DNA of 64,000 nt from Amycolatopsis pretoriensis (GTDB lineage Bacteria > Actinomycetota > Actinomycetes > Mycobacteriales > Pseudonocardiaceae): NCBI RefSeq assembly GCF_900107925.1, contig NZ_FNUJ01000009.1, forward strand, positions 310,001 to 374,000, given 5' to 3'. Positions 50,616-59,192 of this stretch are shown here, piece after piece; position 1 is the stretch's first letter, and every line of letters begins with the position of its first letter. A program made the translations under genes and the position numbers. A model generated the notes under the pieces. It made no database searches. It was not told the DNA's origin and worked only from the letters and a program-made list of their open reading frames with translations.

Positions 50616-52358
50616 ATGACGGCTAGCGCACTCACCGAGACCTCCCCGAGCGACGTCCCCGAGGACCCGGCCACCACCACGGCCACCCGCGGCTGGGGCG
50701 CGCGCCTGGCGCCGGTGCTGGCCGTGCTCGCCGGCGTCGCGGCGGTCGCCGCCCACGCCACCCGCTACGGCCACTGGATCGTCGACGACGCCGCCATCAC
50801 CTTCTCCTACGCCCGCAGCTTCGCCGACGGCCTCGGCCCGGTGCTGCAGCCGGGCGCCCCGCCGGTCGAAGGATTCTCCGACCCGACGTGGATGGTGCTG
50901 CTCGGCCTCGGCAAGCTCGTCGGCCTCTTCGACCACGGCTCGCTCTTCGGCCTGCCGGACTACGTGCTGTTCCCGAAGGCGCTGGGCCTGCTGTTCACCG
51001 GCGGCATCCTGACCGCCTGCTACATCGCGGCGAAGCAGATCTTCACGCGCTTCGCGTGGCTGGCGACGCTGATCGCCGGCCTGACGCTGGCGACGATCCC
51101 GTCGTTCGTCATCTGGGTCGTGTCCGGCCTGGAGAACTCGCTGTTCGCGTTCGCCGTCGTCACGCTCGCGGTGACGCTGTTCGTCGCGGTCCGCAACGAT
51201 CGCCTGCTGACGCCGAAGGTCGCGATCTGGGCGGGTGTCATGGTCGCCTTCGCGGCGCTGACCCGCCCGGAGGGCCTGATCTACGCGGGCGCGTACCCGC
51301 TGGCGGCGCTGTTCCTGCTGCGTGGCGGCCTGTTCTGGAAGAGCTTCCGGCTGGCGCTGCTGTCGGTGGCGGCGTTCGCGGTGCCGTTCGGCGCGTACGT
51401 CGTCTGGCGGCACGCGGAGTTCGGGCGGCTGCTGGCCAACCCGTCGGTGGCCAAGCAGCAGGGCCTGCCGGGCATCGACGCTCTGAAGCGGCCGTTCGAG
51501 CTGGCGGGCTACGCGGGCTGGGCCGGCGTCGTCCTGCTGGCTTTGGTGATCGTGTTCGCGCTGGTCAAGGCGCCGTGGCGGCGGTCGCTGATCGCGCTGC
51601 TGGTGCCGCTGGGGCTGGGGATCGTCGCGTACGGCGTGATGGTCGCCGACTGGATGTACCAGCACCGGTTCGCCAGCCCGATCTGGGCGCTGGCCGTCAT
51701 CGCGGGCACGCTGTCGGCGGGCGAGCTGCTCAAGCACCGGCGGGCGTTGCTGCGGGCCGGGATCGTGGTCGTGCTGGTGGCGGCGTTCGTGCCGTCGGCG
51801 GTCGGGTTCGCGGCCTCGGCGGACAAGTTCGCGAAGAACCCGAACATCACGGCGTGCCTGGTGGCCGACCGGTTCGGCCGCGGGTTCAACACGTACGCGG
51901 ACATCCTGGGCATCCAGAAGGCGTCGCTGCTGCTGCCGGACCTGGGCGGGTCGTCGATGACGAGCCGGCTCGAGCTGGTGGACATGGCGGGCCTGGTCAA
52001 CAAGCCGATCGCGGACCTGGTCCACGACAACGACCTGGCCGGCCTGCGCAACTACGTGTTCGACACGGTGAAGCCGACGTTCATCCACTCGTGGGGCCCG
52101 TGGGCGGCGGGCAACGGCATCGCGCTCGACCCGCGGCTGGACCGGGACTACGTGCTGATCTATTCGTCGCCGATCGAGGGCCTGCGGAACGGCGACTGGG
52201 TGCGCCGCGACGCGGTGACGGACCCGGCGAAGCTGAAGGCGGCCCAGGAGTACGCGGCGAAGACGATCCCGGCGGTGGCGGCGGACCGTTTCGGCGGCCC
52301 GCTGGACGACTGCGGCGCGACGATGAAGCCGGGCCAGACGATCACGATGCCCAGCTGA
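50616..52358 (+). CDS. GT-C-like multi-pass membrane glycosyltransferase
   Basis: A 580-residue protein with roughly ten membrane segments. The first loop, IVDDAAITFSYARSFADGLGPVLQPGAPPVEGFSDPTWM, has the DD and EG-x-S/T-x-P-x-W patterns of lipid-linked GT-C enzymes such as AftB-type arabinosyltransferases. A C-terminal extracytoplasmic part of about 170 residues has two Cys (TACLVADRFG, DDCGATMKPG). A role in cell-wall polysaccharide synthesis is likely but the donor and acceptor are unknown. ATG 50616 follows GAGG. Confidence 0.75.
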   Translation: MTASALTETSPSDVPEDPATTTATRGWGARLAPVLAVLAGVAAVAAHATRYGHWIVDDAAITFSYARSFADGLGPVLQPGAPPVEGFSDPTWMVLLGLGKLVGLFDHGSLFGLPDYVLFPKALGLLFTGGILTACYIAAKQIFTRFAWLATLIAGLTLATIPSFVIWVVSGLENSLFAFAVVTLAVTLFVAVRNDRLLTPKVAIWAGVMVAFAALTRPEGLIYAGAYPLAALFLLRGGLFWKSFRLALLSVAAFAVPFGAYVVWRHAEFGRLLANPSVAKQQGLPGIDALKRPFELAGYAGWAGVVLLALVIVFALVKAPWRRSLIALLVPLGLGIVAYGVMVADWMYQHRFASPIWALAVIAGTLSAGELLKHRRALLRAGIVVVLVAAFVPSAVGFAASADKFAKNPNITACLVADRFGRGFNTYADILGIQKASLLLPDLGGSSMTSRLELVDMAGLVNKPIADLVHDNDLAGLRNYVFDTVKPTFIHSWGPWAAGNGIALDPRLDRDYVLIYSSPIEGLRNGDWVRRDAVTDPAKLKAAQEYAAKTIPAVAADRFGGPLDDCGATMKPGQTITMPS

Positions 52359-52661
52359 CGGGTCTCGGGCGAGGGGCCGGCCGGGGTCGGTTTCGCACTC
52401 GCTCGTTGCTCGCGCCGACCCGGCCGCGCTGCGCCGGCTGCGCTGGCCGAGCCAGCCAAGCTGGCCGGGCCGGGCTGCGCCGAGCCAAGCTGGCCCGGCC
52501 GAGCCGGCCGCGCTGAGCCGAGCCGGCCGCGCTGAACCGAGCCGGCCGCGCTGAGCCGGGCCGGCCGCGCTGCGCCAGGCCGCGCCACAACCACCACCCC
52601 GCGGTCCTCGGGGTCGGCCGCCCCCGGTGGCCGTTCCTCGGGCGTCGATTAGCGTGAGCGC
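52359..52661. repeat. Intergenic region with 19-bp tandem repeats
   Basis: Four consecutive 19-base units, GAGCCGGCCGCGCTGAGCC and variants, fill 52501-52576; degenerate copies with CCAAGCTGG extend back to about 52440. Near 52380-52432 a hairpin of CGGCCGGGGTCGG against CCGACCCGGCCG, with a single bulged base, may terminate the preceding gene. I see no credible gene here; the long antisense frames are low-complexity Arg/Ala/Pro. Confidence 0.75.
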
Positions 52662-53903
52662 GTGAACTTCTGGGCCGGGGCGGGAAGCCTGGCGCTCCTG
52701 GCCGCCGTGCTGCTCTTCGCCATCGTCCGCCCGCGCGGGTGGCCCGAAGCCGTCGCCGCCGTGCCCGCCGCGGGCCTCGCCCTCCTGCTCGGACTGGTCC
52801 GGCCGGAAGCCGCCGGGCAACGGGCCGTCGAGATCCTCCCCACCCTCGGCTTCCTGGCCGCCATCCTGCTTTTGTCCTTTTTGGCCAGTGTGGACGGCGT
52901 CTTCACCTGGCTCGGCAACCGCCTGGCCGAGGCGTGCCACGGCAAGCCCCGCCGCCTGCTCGTCCTCACCTTCGCCGCCGCGGCCGGCGTCACCGCGATC
53001 CTCAGCCTGGACGCCACCGTCGTCCTGCTCACCCCCGTCGTCCTCGCCACGGCCACCAGCCTGAAACTCCCGCCCCGCCCGCACGTCTACGCCTGTGCGC
53101 ACCTGGCCAACTCGGCGTCGACGCTGCTGCCCGTCTCCAACCTGACCAACCTCCTCGCCTTCGCCGCGTCCGGACTGACCTTCGCCGGCTTCACGGCGGT
53201 GATGGCGCTGCCGTGGCTGGTCACGATCGCCATCGAACTGCTGGTGTTCCTGCGCTTCTTCGCCACCGACCTGCGGCCGCGCGAGACCGCCGAGCCGAGG
53301 CAGCACCTCGAGACACCGACGTTCGCGCTCGTCGTCCTGGCCCTGACGCTCGTCGGCTTCGGGGTCGGCCAGCTCGGGCACGTCGAGCCGGTGTGGATCG
53401 CGGCGCTGGCGTCGCTGATCCTGGGCGTCCGGGCGCTGGCGATGGGCAAGATCAAGCCGTGGCAGCTGGTCACCGAGGCGTCGCCGCAGCTGTGCCTGTT
53501 CGTGCTCGGGTTGGCGGTCGTCGTGGAGGCCGTTTCGGAGCACGTCCTCGGCGGGCTGCTGCGCGACGTCCTGCCGACGTCGACGGGCCTGCTCGACCTC
53601 CTCGTGGCCGCCGGCGTGGCTGCCTTGCTGGCCAACCTGGTCAACAACCTCCCGGCGACGCTGATCCTGCTGTCGGTCCTCGGCCCGCACCCGGCGCCGG
53701 GCGTGCTGCTGGCCGTCCTGCTGGGGGTGAACATCGGCCCGAACGCGAGCTACCTGGGCTCACTGGCGACGCTGCTGTGGCGCCGGACGCTCCCGGCCCC
53801 GCCGTCGGCCCGCACGTTCCACGCACTGGGCTTCCTGACCACGCCCCTGTGCCTGGCAGCGGCGACGGGTGCGTTGTGGATCAGCCTGGGCCTGGTGACG
53901 TGA
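52662..53903 (+). CDS. SLC13 / ArsB-NhaD-like anion permease
   Basis: A 413-residue protein with about eleven membrane segments. LSLDATVVLLTPVVLATAT and the C-terminal ANLVNNLPATLILLSVLGPHP, then GVNIGPNASYLGSLATLLWRR, are the twin signature loops of the ion-transporter (ArsB/NhaD/SLC13) superfamily, with NNLPA and GPN in place. Substrate could be arsenite, dicarboxylate or another anion. GTG start at 52662. It converges on the SfnG-like gene across GGGGGCGCCCCC at 53946-53957. Confidence 0.85.
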   Translation: MNFWAGAGSLALLAAVLLFAIVRPRGWPEAVAAVPAAGLALLLGLVRPEAAGQRAVEILPTLGFLAAILLLSFLASVDGVFTWLGNRLAEACHGKPRRLLVLTFAAAAGVTAILSLDATVVLLTPVVLATATSLKLPPRPHVYACAHLANSASTLLPVSNLTNLLAFAASGLTFAGFTAVMALPWLVTIAIELLVFLRFFATDLRPRETAEPRQHLETPTFALVVLALTLVGFGVGQLGHVEPVWIAALASLILGVRALAMGKIKPWQLVTEASPQLCLFVLGLAVVVEAVSEHVLGGLLRDVLPTSTGLLDLLVAAGVAALLANLVNNLPATLILLSVLGPHPAPGVLLAVLLGVNIGPNASYLGSLATLLWRRTLPAPPSARTFHALGFLTTPLCLAAATGALWISLGLVT

Positions 53904-53964
53904 CGGCCGCCATTTTTGTCGGTGGTCGCCGGTAGAGTGGAAAACGGGGGCGCCCCCGCGGGCC

Positions 53965-54987
53965 TCAGACGCCCAGCGGTTCCGGAGTCGCCGCCCCGCG
54001 GGCCAGGTCCTGCTCCTTCGCCCGGATCACCGGCAGCACCTCCTTGCCGAAGTGCTCCACGTCCTCCAGGTAGTGCAGGAACCCGAGCAACAACAGCGAA
54101 GCCCCGCGCTTCTTGTACTCGATCGCCCGGTCCGCGATCTGCTCCGGCGTTCCGATCAGTTGCGTCCGGAACCCGTCGTTGTACTGCACCAGGTCCTCGA
54201 ACCCCGAGTCCGCCCACATGCCCTTCGCGTCCGAAGTGGACTTCCCGGCCTGCGCCACCGCCGAACGGAACCCTTCGACCGCCTCGACGTTGGCCTTCGC
54301 CACGATCTCGCGAAGCACAGCGCGAGCCTCGCCCTCGGAAGAACGCGCGATCACGAAGCCGTTGAGTCCAAAGCGGACAGTACGCGAATTCGAAGCCGCG
54401 TAACCGCGAACCTCGGCGACCTGCTCGGAGAAACCGTCGAAGTCCTTGCCGTTGCTGAAGTACCAGTCCGACACGCTCCCCGCCAGCTTCCGCGCCGCCG
54501 TCGAATTGCCGCCCTGGAAGATCTCCGGGTGCGGAGCCGCCACCGGCTTCGGCTTGATGTCGAAGTCGTGAATCCGGTGCTCCAGCCACGGCTCGCCCAG
54601 GCCGGTGAACTCACCCTTGAACCAGCCGCTCACCACGTTCACCGCCGCGCGACCGCCCGAAATCACGTCGGCGCTGGCGATGAACTTCGCCAGCACACCG
54701 GGGTGCCACAGTCCAGGGTGGACAGCCGCGATCACCTTGAGCCGCTGCGTCGCCAGCAGCAGTGCCAAGCTGAAGCCGGTCGACTCGTGCTGGTACGAGG
54801 CACCGTAGCTGGCCGTGTAGCGCACCTGCGAAAGGGCGTACTCGAACCCGCTGTTCTCGGCCAGGACAGCGAGATCCCGGTTGTACTCGTAACCCCAGTC
54901 CGTCCGCTGTTCGATGTCGGACGTGACGAGGCCACCGCTCACGTTCGGGACCCAGTAGGCGAATTTCAACGGCTCTTCGAGGGACAT
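53965..54987 (-). CDS. SfnG-like flavin-dependent monooxygenase with an internal deletion
   Basis: A 340-residue luciferase-like monooxygenase resembling FMNH2-dependent dimethylsulfone monooxygenase SfnG: LKFAYWVPNVSGGLVTSDIEQRTDWGYEYNR, ISGGRAAVNVVSGWFKGEFTGLGEPWLEH, HPEIFQGGNSTAARKLAG and SDWYFSNGKDF. Family members I recall have about 25-30 more residues between EPWLEH and HDFxxKPKP (a YRRSEEF...GIW...FRGxFY segment); here the text runs directly LEHRIHDFDIKPKP. The frame is intact, so this is a clean deletion or a lineage variant. Activity may be affected. No sulfur-assimilation genes are adjacent. Confidence 0.83.
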   Translation of the reverse strand: MSLEEPLKFAYWVPNVSGGLVTSDIEQRTDWGYEYNRDLAVLAENSGFEYALSQVRYTASYGASYQHESTGFSLALLLATQRLKVIAAVHPGLWHPGVLAKFIASADVISGGRAAVNVVSGWFKGEFTGLGEPWLEHRIHDFDIKPKPVAAPHPEIFQGGNSTAARKLAGSVSDWYFSNGKDFDGFSEQVAEVRGYAASNSRTVRFGLNGFVIARSSEGEARAVLREIVAKANVEAVEGFRSAVAQAGKSTSDAKGMWADSGFEDLVQYNDGFRTQLIGTPEQIADRAIEYKKRGASLLLLGFLHYLEDVEHFGKEVLPVIRAKEQDLARGAATPEPLGV

Positions 54988-55044
54988 GGCCCGAGTAGAG
55001 CAACGCCGCCGGGGACGGTCAACGCGCGTCCACGCGGTGGGAAC

Positions 55045-57831
55045 TCACCCGCCGCGCTGCGATTTCGCCAGTGCGCCACCGAGTTCCGCGCGCCCGGGGA
55101 TGCCTAGCTTGCGGTACGCGCCGGACAGGTGCAGCTCGACCGTCCGCCGCGTGAGGTGCAGCGCTGTCGCGATCTCGCGGTTCGTCAGTCCCTGCGCGGC
55201 CATCACGGCGATGCGGTTCTCCTGCCGCGTCAAGCCGTGCTCGTTGTCCTTCGCCGGGGTCAGCGCTCGCCGGGCCGACCGCAGTTCTTCCGCCGCGCGC
55301 CGGGCGAGCGGCCGGGCGCCGCAGTGCTCGCTCAGCTCGACGGCCTGCCGCAGCGTCTCGATGGCCTTCTCGGACTGGCCGTGCCGCGCCTGCAGCGTGC
55401 CCAGCTCGGTCAGCGCCGTCGCCAGCTGCAACCGGGCCGACGACGAGCGCAGCGTCGTGATCGCCTTCGTCAGCGCGCGCTCGGCTTCGTCGTCCTCGCG
55501 GACGAGACCCATCGTCGTCAACGCCGTGCCCAGCGGCCGCGCCGCGCCCCAGCGGGCGGAGGCGTTGATGTCCTCTTCGGCCAGCCGGGCCGCGTCGTCG
55601 GCCTGGCCCAGCGCCAGCGCCGCCCGCGCCGCGTGCGCGCGCCACGGCACGAACCCCGGGAACCGCATGCCGTGGTGGGCGAGCCGGCGCCCGCAGCTGA
55701 GCAGGTCTTCGAACCCGAAGCGCGTGTACCCGGTCGCGACGCGCAGGCGGCCGCGCGCGTACAGCAGGTAGGTGTGGGTGAACAGGCCCTGGCTCGCCAC
55801 GAAGTCCATCCGGTCCAGCAGCGACGTCGCCGCCTCGAACCGGCCCAGGTCCACCCAGCACTCGACGAGCTTGGCCGCGCACAGCACGCCGACCGGGCAC
55901 GTGGTCGTCCCGCCGCGCTCGTCGAAGCGGCGCAGCAGCGACTCGAAGTGGACGCTCGCCCGCTGCAGGTCGCCGCTGGCCTGCAGCGCGATCCCGCGGG
56001 CGAGGGTCGGCAGCGCGCCGTGCGGCACGTGCACGTCCCACGGCTCGCGCTCGACGTCGAGGACCCGGCACAGCCGGTCGACGTGCGCGGGCTCGTCGGC
56101 GAGCACCGACGTGGCCAGTGTGAAGAAGTAGTGCTGCTCGAAGAGCTCGCCGTCGTCGCCGGTCATCGCGTCCGCGAAGTGCGCGACGGCGTCCTGTGCG
56201 GATTCGCCGCTGCGGACGGCGTCGAGTGCGAGCAGCGCCGAGCGGCTGCGCTGCGCCGCCGGGTCGGTCAGCGGCGCCCACTGCTCCTCGAAGTCGCGGA
56301 ACTCCGGTGGCGGGCCGAGCCGGCTGCCGGCCTCGGCGAGGTAGGTCATGCACAGCAGCGGCCAGACGGCGTCCGGGCCACCGGCGTCGAGCCGCGCGGC
56401 GATCTGGCCGGCCGCGCTGATCGCCAGCCGCGCGTCCTGGCCGCCGCAGAGCGACAGCAGCATCGCCGACGCGATGAACGCGGCCGTGTCGCGGTTGCCG
56501 ATCGTGTCGACGGCCTCCCGCACCCGCTGCGCCGCGGCGGGCGGGTCGACCTGGAACTCCGCGTGCGCCAGCTGCAGCAGCACGGCCACCCGGCGCCCGG
56601 ACGTCAGCCGCTCCTCCAGCGCCCGCCGCAGGTACCGCGCGCCCAGCTCGGACCGCCCGGAGAACACGGCGTTGCGCGCGCTCAGCCGCAGCACGTCCAC
56701 GCCCCACGGGATCCGGATCGACGTCGCGTCGAGCAGGTGCGCGGCCACCCGCTCGGTGGGCGCGCCGGCCTCCGACAGCAGCTTCGCCGCCCGCGCGTGG
56801 TTGACCGCGCGCGTCGTCTTCGGCATGTCCTTGAGGACGGAGTTGCGGACGAACGGGTAGGTCAGCGTGGGCCGGTTGCTGTTGTTCAGCACGTGCAGCC
56901 GGACCATGGTGTCGATCGCCTGCAGCGCGTCGAACTCGTCGACGCCGGCGAGCTGGGCCAGCAGGTCGAACCCGGCGTCCTCGCCGAGGATCGCGGCGGC
57001 GTGCAGGATCGCCGGGGCGTGCGGGAACTCGTCCATCCGCGTGTGCAGCACCTGGCCGATCAGCGACGAGCCGAGCTCGTGCGGCTCGGCCCCGGGCAGC
57101 AGCCGCGGCCGCAGCGCCTGCAGCAGGTACGGGTTGCCGCCGGTCGCCTCGCGGCACGCGGTCGCGAGCTCGCCCTGGGCGAGGCCGAGGATCTCCGCCG
57201 CACCCGCGTCGCCGAGGCCGTTGAGGGTGATCGTCGCGGGCGTGCAGCCCGCCATCTCCAGCAGCGCGACCTCGCGGTGCGGCGGGTGGCCGATCAAGGA
57301 CGTGAGTATGATCAACACCGGCAGGTCGAGCACGCGGTGCCGGATGTAGGCGAGGCAGCGCATCGACCAGGCGTCGGCGAGGTGCACGTTGTCGATGCCG
57401 AGGAACAGCGGACCCCGCTCGGTCGCGTCGCGGACGATCCGGAAGAAGCGGTCCAGTGCTTCGCCCTCGCCGGCCGGGCCGCACTCGGCGGGGAGCCGCG
57501 CCGAGCCGGGGTCCAGCGCGTCGGCCAGCTGGCGGGCGACCCCGCCGGGCAGGTGGCTCTCCAACCGCGACCCGGTGGCGACCGCGACGGTGAAGCCGGC
57601 GTCCGCGGCCAGCGCGGCGGTGGTGTGCAGCGTGGCGCTCTTGCCCATGCCGAACTCGCCGACCAGCACCGCGCTCGCGGCCGTCCCGCCGAGCGCGACG
57701 GGGAACAGGCTGGTCAGGCGGCCGATCTCGGGCTCGCGGCCGGGGAGCCGCGGGGCGGGGCGCTTCGGTACCGAAGCCCCGCTGACGGGGTGCTCGGGAT
57801 TTACTTCGGTATCCACCGTAAGGACTTTCAT
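55045..57831 (-). CDS. Large LuxR-family ATPase regulator (LAL/MalT-like)
   Basis: A 928-residue regulator. An N-terminal AAA-type ATPase has Walker A GEFGMGKSATLHT, Walker B-like GPLFLGIDNVHLADAWS, and the TGGNPYLLQAL sensor. A long helical-repeat middle follows, and the C-terminal LuxR helix-turn-helix reads LTRQENRIAVMAAQGLTNREIATALHLTRRTVELHLSGAYRKLGI. LAL regulators control secondary metabolism or carbon use. It starts 16 bases after the anti-sigma stop and is likely in the same transcript as the ECF sigma factor, an unusual partnership. No biosynthetic cluster is seen here. Confidence 0.9.
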   Translation of the reverse strand: MKVLTVDTEVNPEHPVSGASVPKRPAPRLPGREPEIGRLTSLFPVALGGTAASAVLVGEFGMGKSATLHTTAALAADAGFTVAVATGSRLESHLPGGVARQLADALDPGSARLPAECGPAGEGEALDRFFRIVRDATERGPLFLGIDNVHLADAWSMRCLAYIRHRVLDLPVLIILTSLIGHPPHREVALLEMAGCTPATITLNGLGDAGAAEILGLAQGELATACREATGGNPYLLQALRPRLLPGAEPHELGSSLIGQVLHTRMDEFPHAPAILHAAAILGEDAGFDLLAQLAGVDEFDALQAIDTMVRLHVLNNSNRPTLTYPFVRNSVLKDMPKTTRAVNHARAAKLLSEAGAPTERVAAHLLDATSIRIPWGVDVLRLSARNAVFSGRSELGARYLRRALEERLTSGRRVAVLLQLAHAEFQVDPPAAAQRVREAVDTIGNRDTAAFIASAMLLSLCGGQDARLAISAAGQIAARLDAGGPDAVWPLLCMTYLAEAGSRLGPPPEFRDFEEQWAPLTDPAAQRSRSALLALDAVRSGESAQDAVAHFADAMTGDDGELFEQHYFFTLATSVLADEPAHVDRLCRVLDVEREPWDVHVPHGALPTLARGIALQASGDLQRASVHFESLLRRFDERGGTTTCPVGVLCAAKLVECWVDLGRFEAATSLLDRMDFVASQGLFTHTYLLYARGRLRVATGYTRFGFEDLLSCGRRLAHHGMRFPGFVPWRAHAARAALALGQADDAARLAEEDINASARWGAARPLGTALTTMGLVREDDEAERALTKAITTLRSSSARLQLATALTELGTLQARHGQSEKAIETLRQAVELSEHCGARPLARRAAEELRSARRALTPAKDNEHGLTRQENRIAVMAAQGLTNREIATALHLTRRTVELHLSGAYRKLGIPGRAELGGALAKSQRGG

Positions 57832-57847
57832 GTTGGGTTGGGGCAGA

Positions 57848-58384
57848 CTACTGGAAGCCGGCTGACCACGGGAGATCCCGCAGGTCATGGCCGGTACCGG
57901 CCACGACCTGAGCAGGGGAGACGATGGACGCAGCGGATGCGAACCAGGTCCTCGCGGTGGCCGGCCGGGCAGCGCGGACGGCCGTGACGGCCACGCCCAG
58001 CGCGAGCAGCACGAGCGCTCCGGTGGCCATCCCCCGCCGGTGCGACGACGAGCACGGCTTCCGGCGCCGGGCCGCGCCATCGCTCGGCGCCGGGTAGCCG
58101 GGGCCGGGCTGCCGGACGGTGCCGGCGAAGGAGCCATCGGAGGCCGGGGAACCGGAACCGCCGGAGTCCGGAGCCTCGCCGGAGGCCGGGAGACCGCCGG
58201 CCGGAGGTCCGCCTCGCGGCAGGTACCCCAGCCGGGCCGCCGCCTCGAGGGCCTCGGACACGGGGTGGAACCCCTCGAGGAGCTCGCGGCAGCGGGCACA
58301 CCCGCGCAGGTGGGTTTCGAACTCTTCCGCGTCGTCGAGGACGCCCAGTTCGTAGGCCGCCGCCTCCCGGTGCTTCCCCTTCAT
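57848..58384 (-). CDS. Zinc-finger (HC2) anti-sigma factor
   Basis: A 178-residue membrane anti-sigma factor. The zinc-binding H25-x3-C29-x2-C32 motif is in FETHLRGCARCRELL. A Gly/Ser/Pro-rich linker (residues 55-110) leads to one membrane helix (MATGALVLLALGVAVTAV) and a short exported tail. It overlaps the sigma gene as ATGA, the standard sigma/anti-sigma arrangement, and should hold the sigma factor inactive until a signal is sensed. Confidence 0.88.
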   Translation of the reverse strand: MKGKHREAAAYELGVLDDAEEFETHLRGCARCRELLEGFHPVSEALEAAARLGYLPRGGPPAGGLPASGEAPDSGGSGSPASDGSFAGTVRQPGPGYPAPSDGAARRRKPCSSSHRRGMATGALVLLALGVAVTAVRAARPATARTWFASAASIVSPAQVVAGTGHDLRDLPWSAGFQ

Positions 58385-58959
58385 CGGGCCGCCACTTCCC
58401 CGAGTGCTTTCCGCAATTGCCGCATCGCCGTGTACAACCGCGATTTGACGGTTCCCTCGGGAATTCCCAGAATTGTCGCCGCCTGCCGGACCGTGTTTCC
58501 GGCGAGGTAGGTCTCGACGATGACGGCCTGATATTTCTCATCCAGTTCCGACAATGCATGACTAATCGTTAGTGCGGCTAACGAACTGTCCGCGCGGTCG
58601 GTGGACTCGGCGTTTTCCGGGATCTCCAGAGCGACCTCCTGCGGGCGGACCCGGCGATTTCGCCAGCCGTCGATGACGATCCGGCGCGCCACCGTGAGCA
58701 GCCAGCCGCGCAGCATTCCGGGCTCGCGTTCGAGCGTGCCGGAGTGCTGCCACGCGCGGATCATGGTCTCCTGCACGACGTCCTCGGCCCACTGCCGGTC
58801 GTGGTTCGTCAGGGCCAGTACCTGCGCAAACAGGGTCGCGCGGAAGTCCTTGTAGAGCAACGGGACGAGGTCGTCACCCTCGTCGGGACGCGCTCGCACC
58901 GCGGTCGCGGACGAGGCGAGTCCGACGTGGCCGTGACTTTCTCTGCCCGGTGCTTCCAT
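58381..58959 (-). CDS. ECF sigma factor
   Basis: A 192-residue sigma-70 family member. Region 2 contains FAQVLALTNHDRQWAEDVVQETMIRAWQHSG and MLRGWLLTVARRIVIDGWRNRR. Region 4 contains LSELDEKYQAVIVETYLAGNTVRQAATILGIPEGTVKSRLYTAMRQLRKAL. It resembles the SigK/SigL type paired with zinc-finger anti-sigma proteins. The gene opens a three-gene unit with the anti-sigma and the LuxR-type ATPase. The 233-base gap upstream is unusually AT-rich and contains the promoters of both divergent operons. Confidence 0.93.
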   Translation of the reverse strand: MEAPGRESHGHVGLASSATAVRARPDEGDDLVPLLYKDFRATLFAQVLALTNHDRQWAEDVVQETMIRAWQHSGTLEREPGMLRGWLLTVARRIVIDGWRNRRVRPQEVALEIPENAESTDRADSSLAALTISHALSELDEKYQAVIVETYLAGNTVRQAATILGIPEGTVKSRLYTAMRQLRKALGEVAAR

Positions 58960-59093
58960 AAAGCTCGCAACCTCACCTGACTGGCGGACCGTGGGGCCTT
59001 CGGAGCGTAGCGCACAAACACTTAATAGGCCATATGCATTAGTTTTCGTGGCCCATTAGCCGGGTGTCAACTGCGGTGGTTCATTTTCTGTCT

Positions 59094-59125
59094 TGTGACG
59101 CACGTCACAGTCACTAAAAGGTGAC
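59094..59125. promoter_or_regulatory. Crp-like palindrome and adjoining inverted repeat
   Basis: TGTGACGCACGTCACA (59094-59109) is a perfect palindrome fitting TGTGA-N6-TCACA, the Crp consensus known from E. coli and mycobacteria. Immediately after, GTCAC-TAAAAG-GTGAC (59110-59125) is a second inverted repeat, with centres 16 bases apart. The pair lies about 70-100 bases upstream of the DUF4142 gene and 135-165 bases from the divergent sigma gene. The rest of 58960-59192 is an AT-richer promoter region without a gene. Confidence 0.7.
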
Positions 59126-59192
59126 GGCGAGAACCGGGTGTCGCCTTTTCTCCGTAACCCCCAGTGAGGACTACTTCGCGAAGGGACAACGG

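Noticed and set aside
48525..53690. A 1,721-codon open frame on the minus strand
   Set aside because: It is antisense to four well-supported plus-strand genes, is made of Arg/Gln/Asp/Gly-rich low-complexity text, and reflects GC-rich codon structure.
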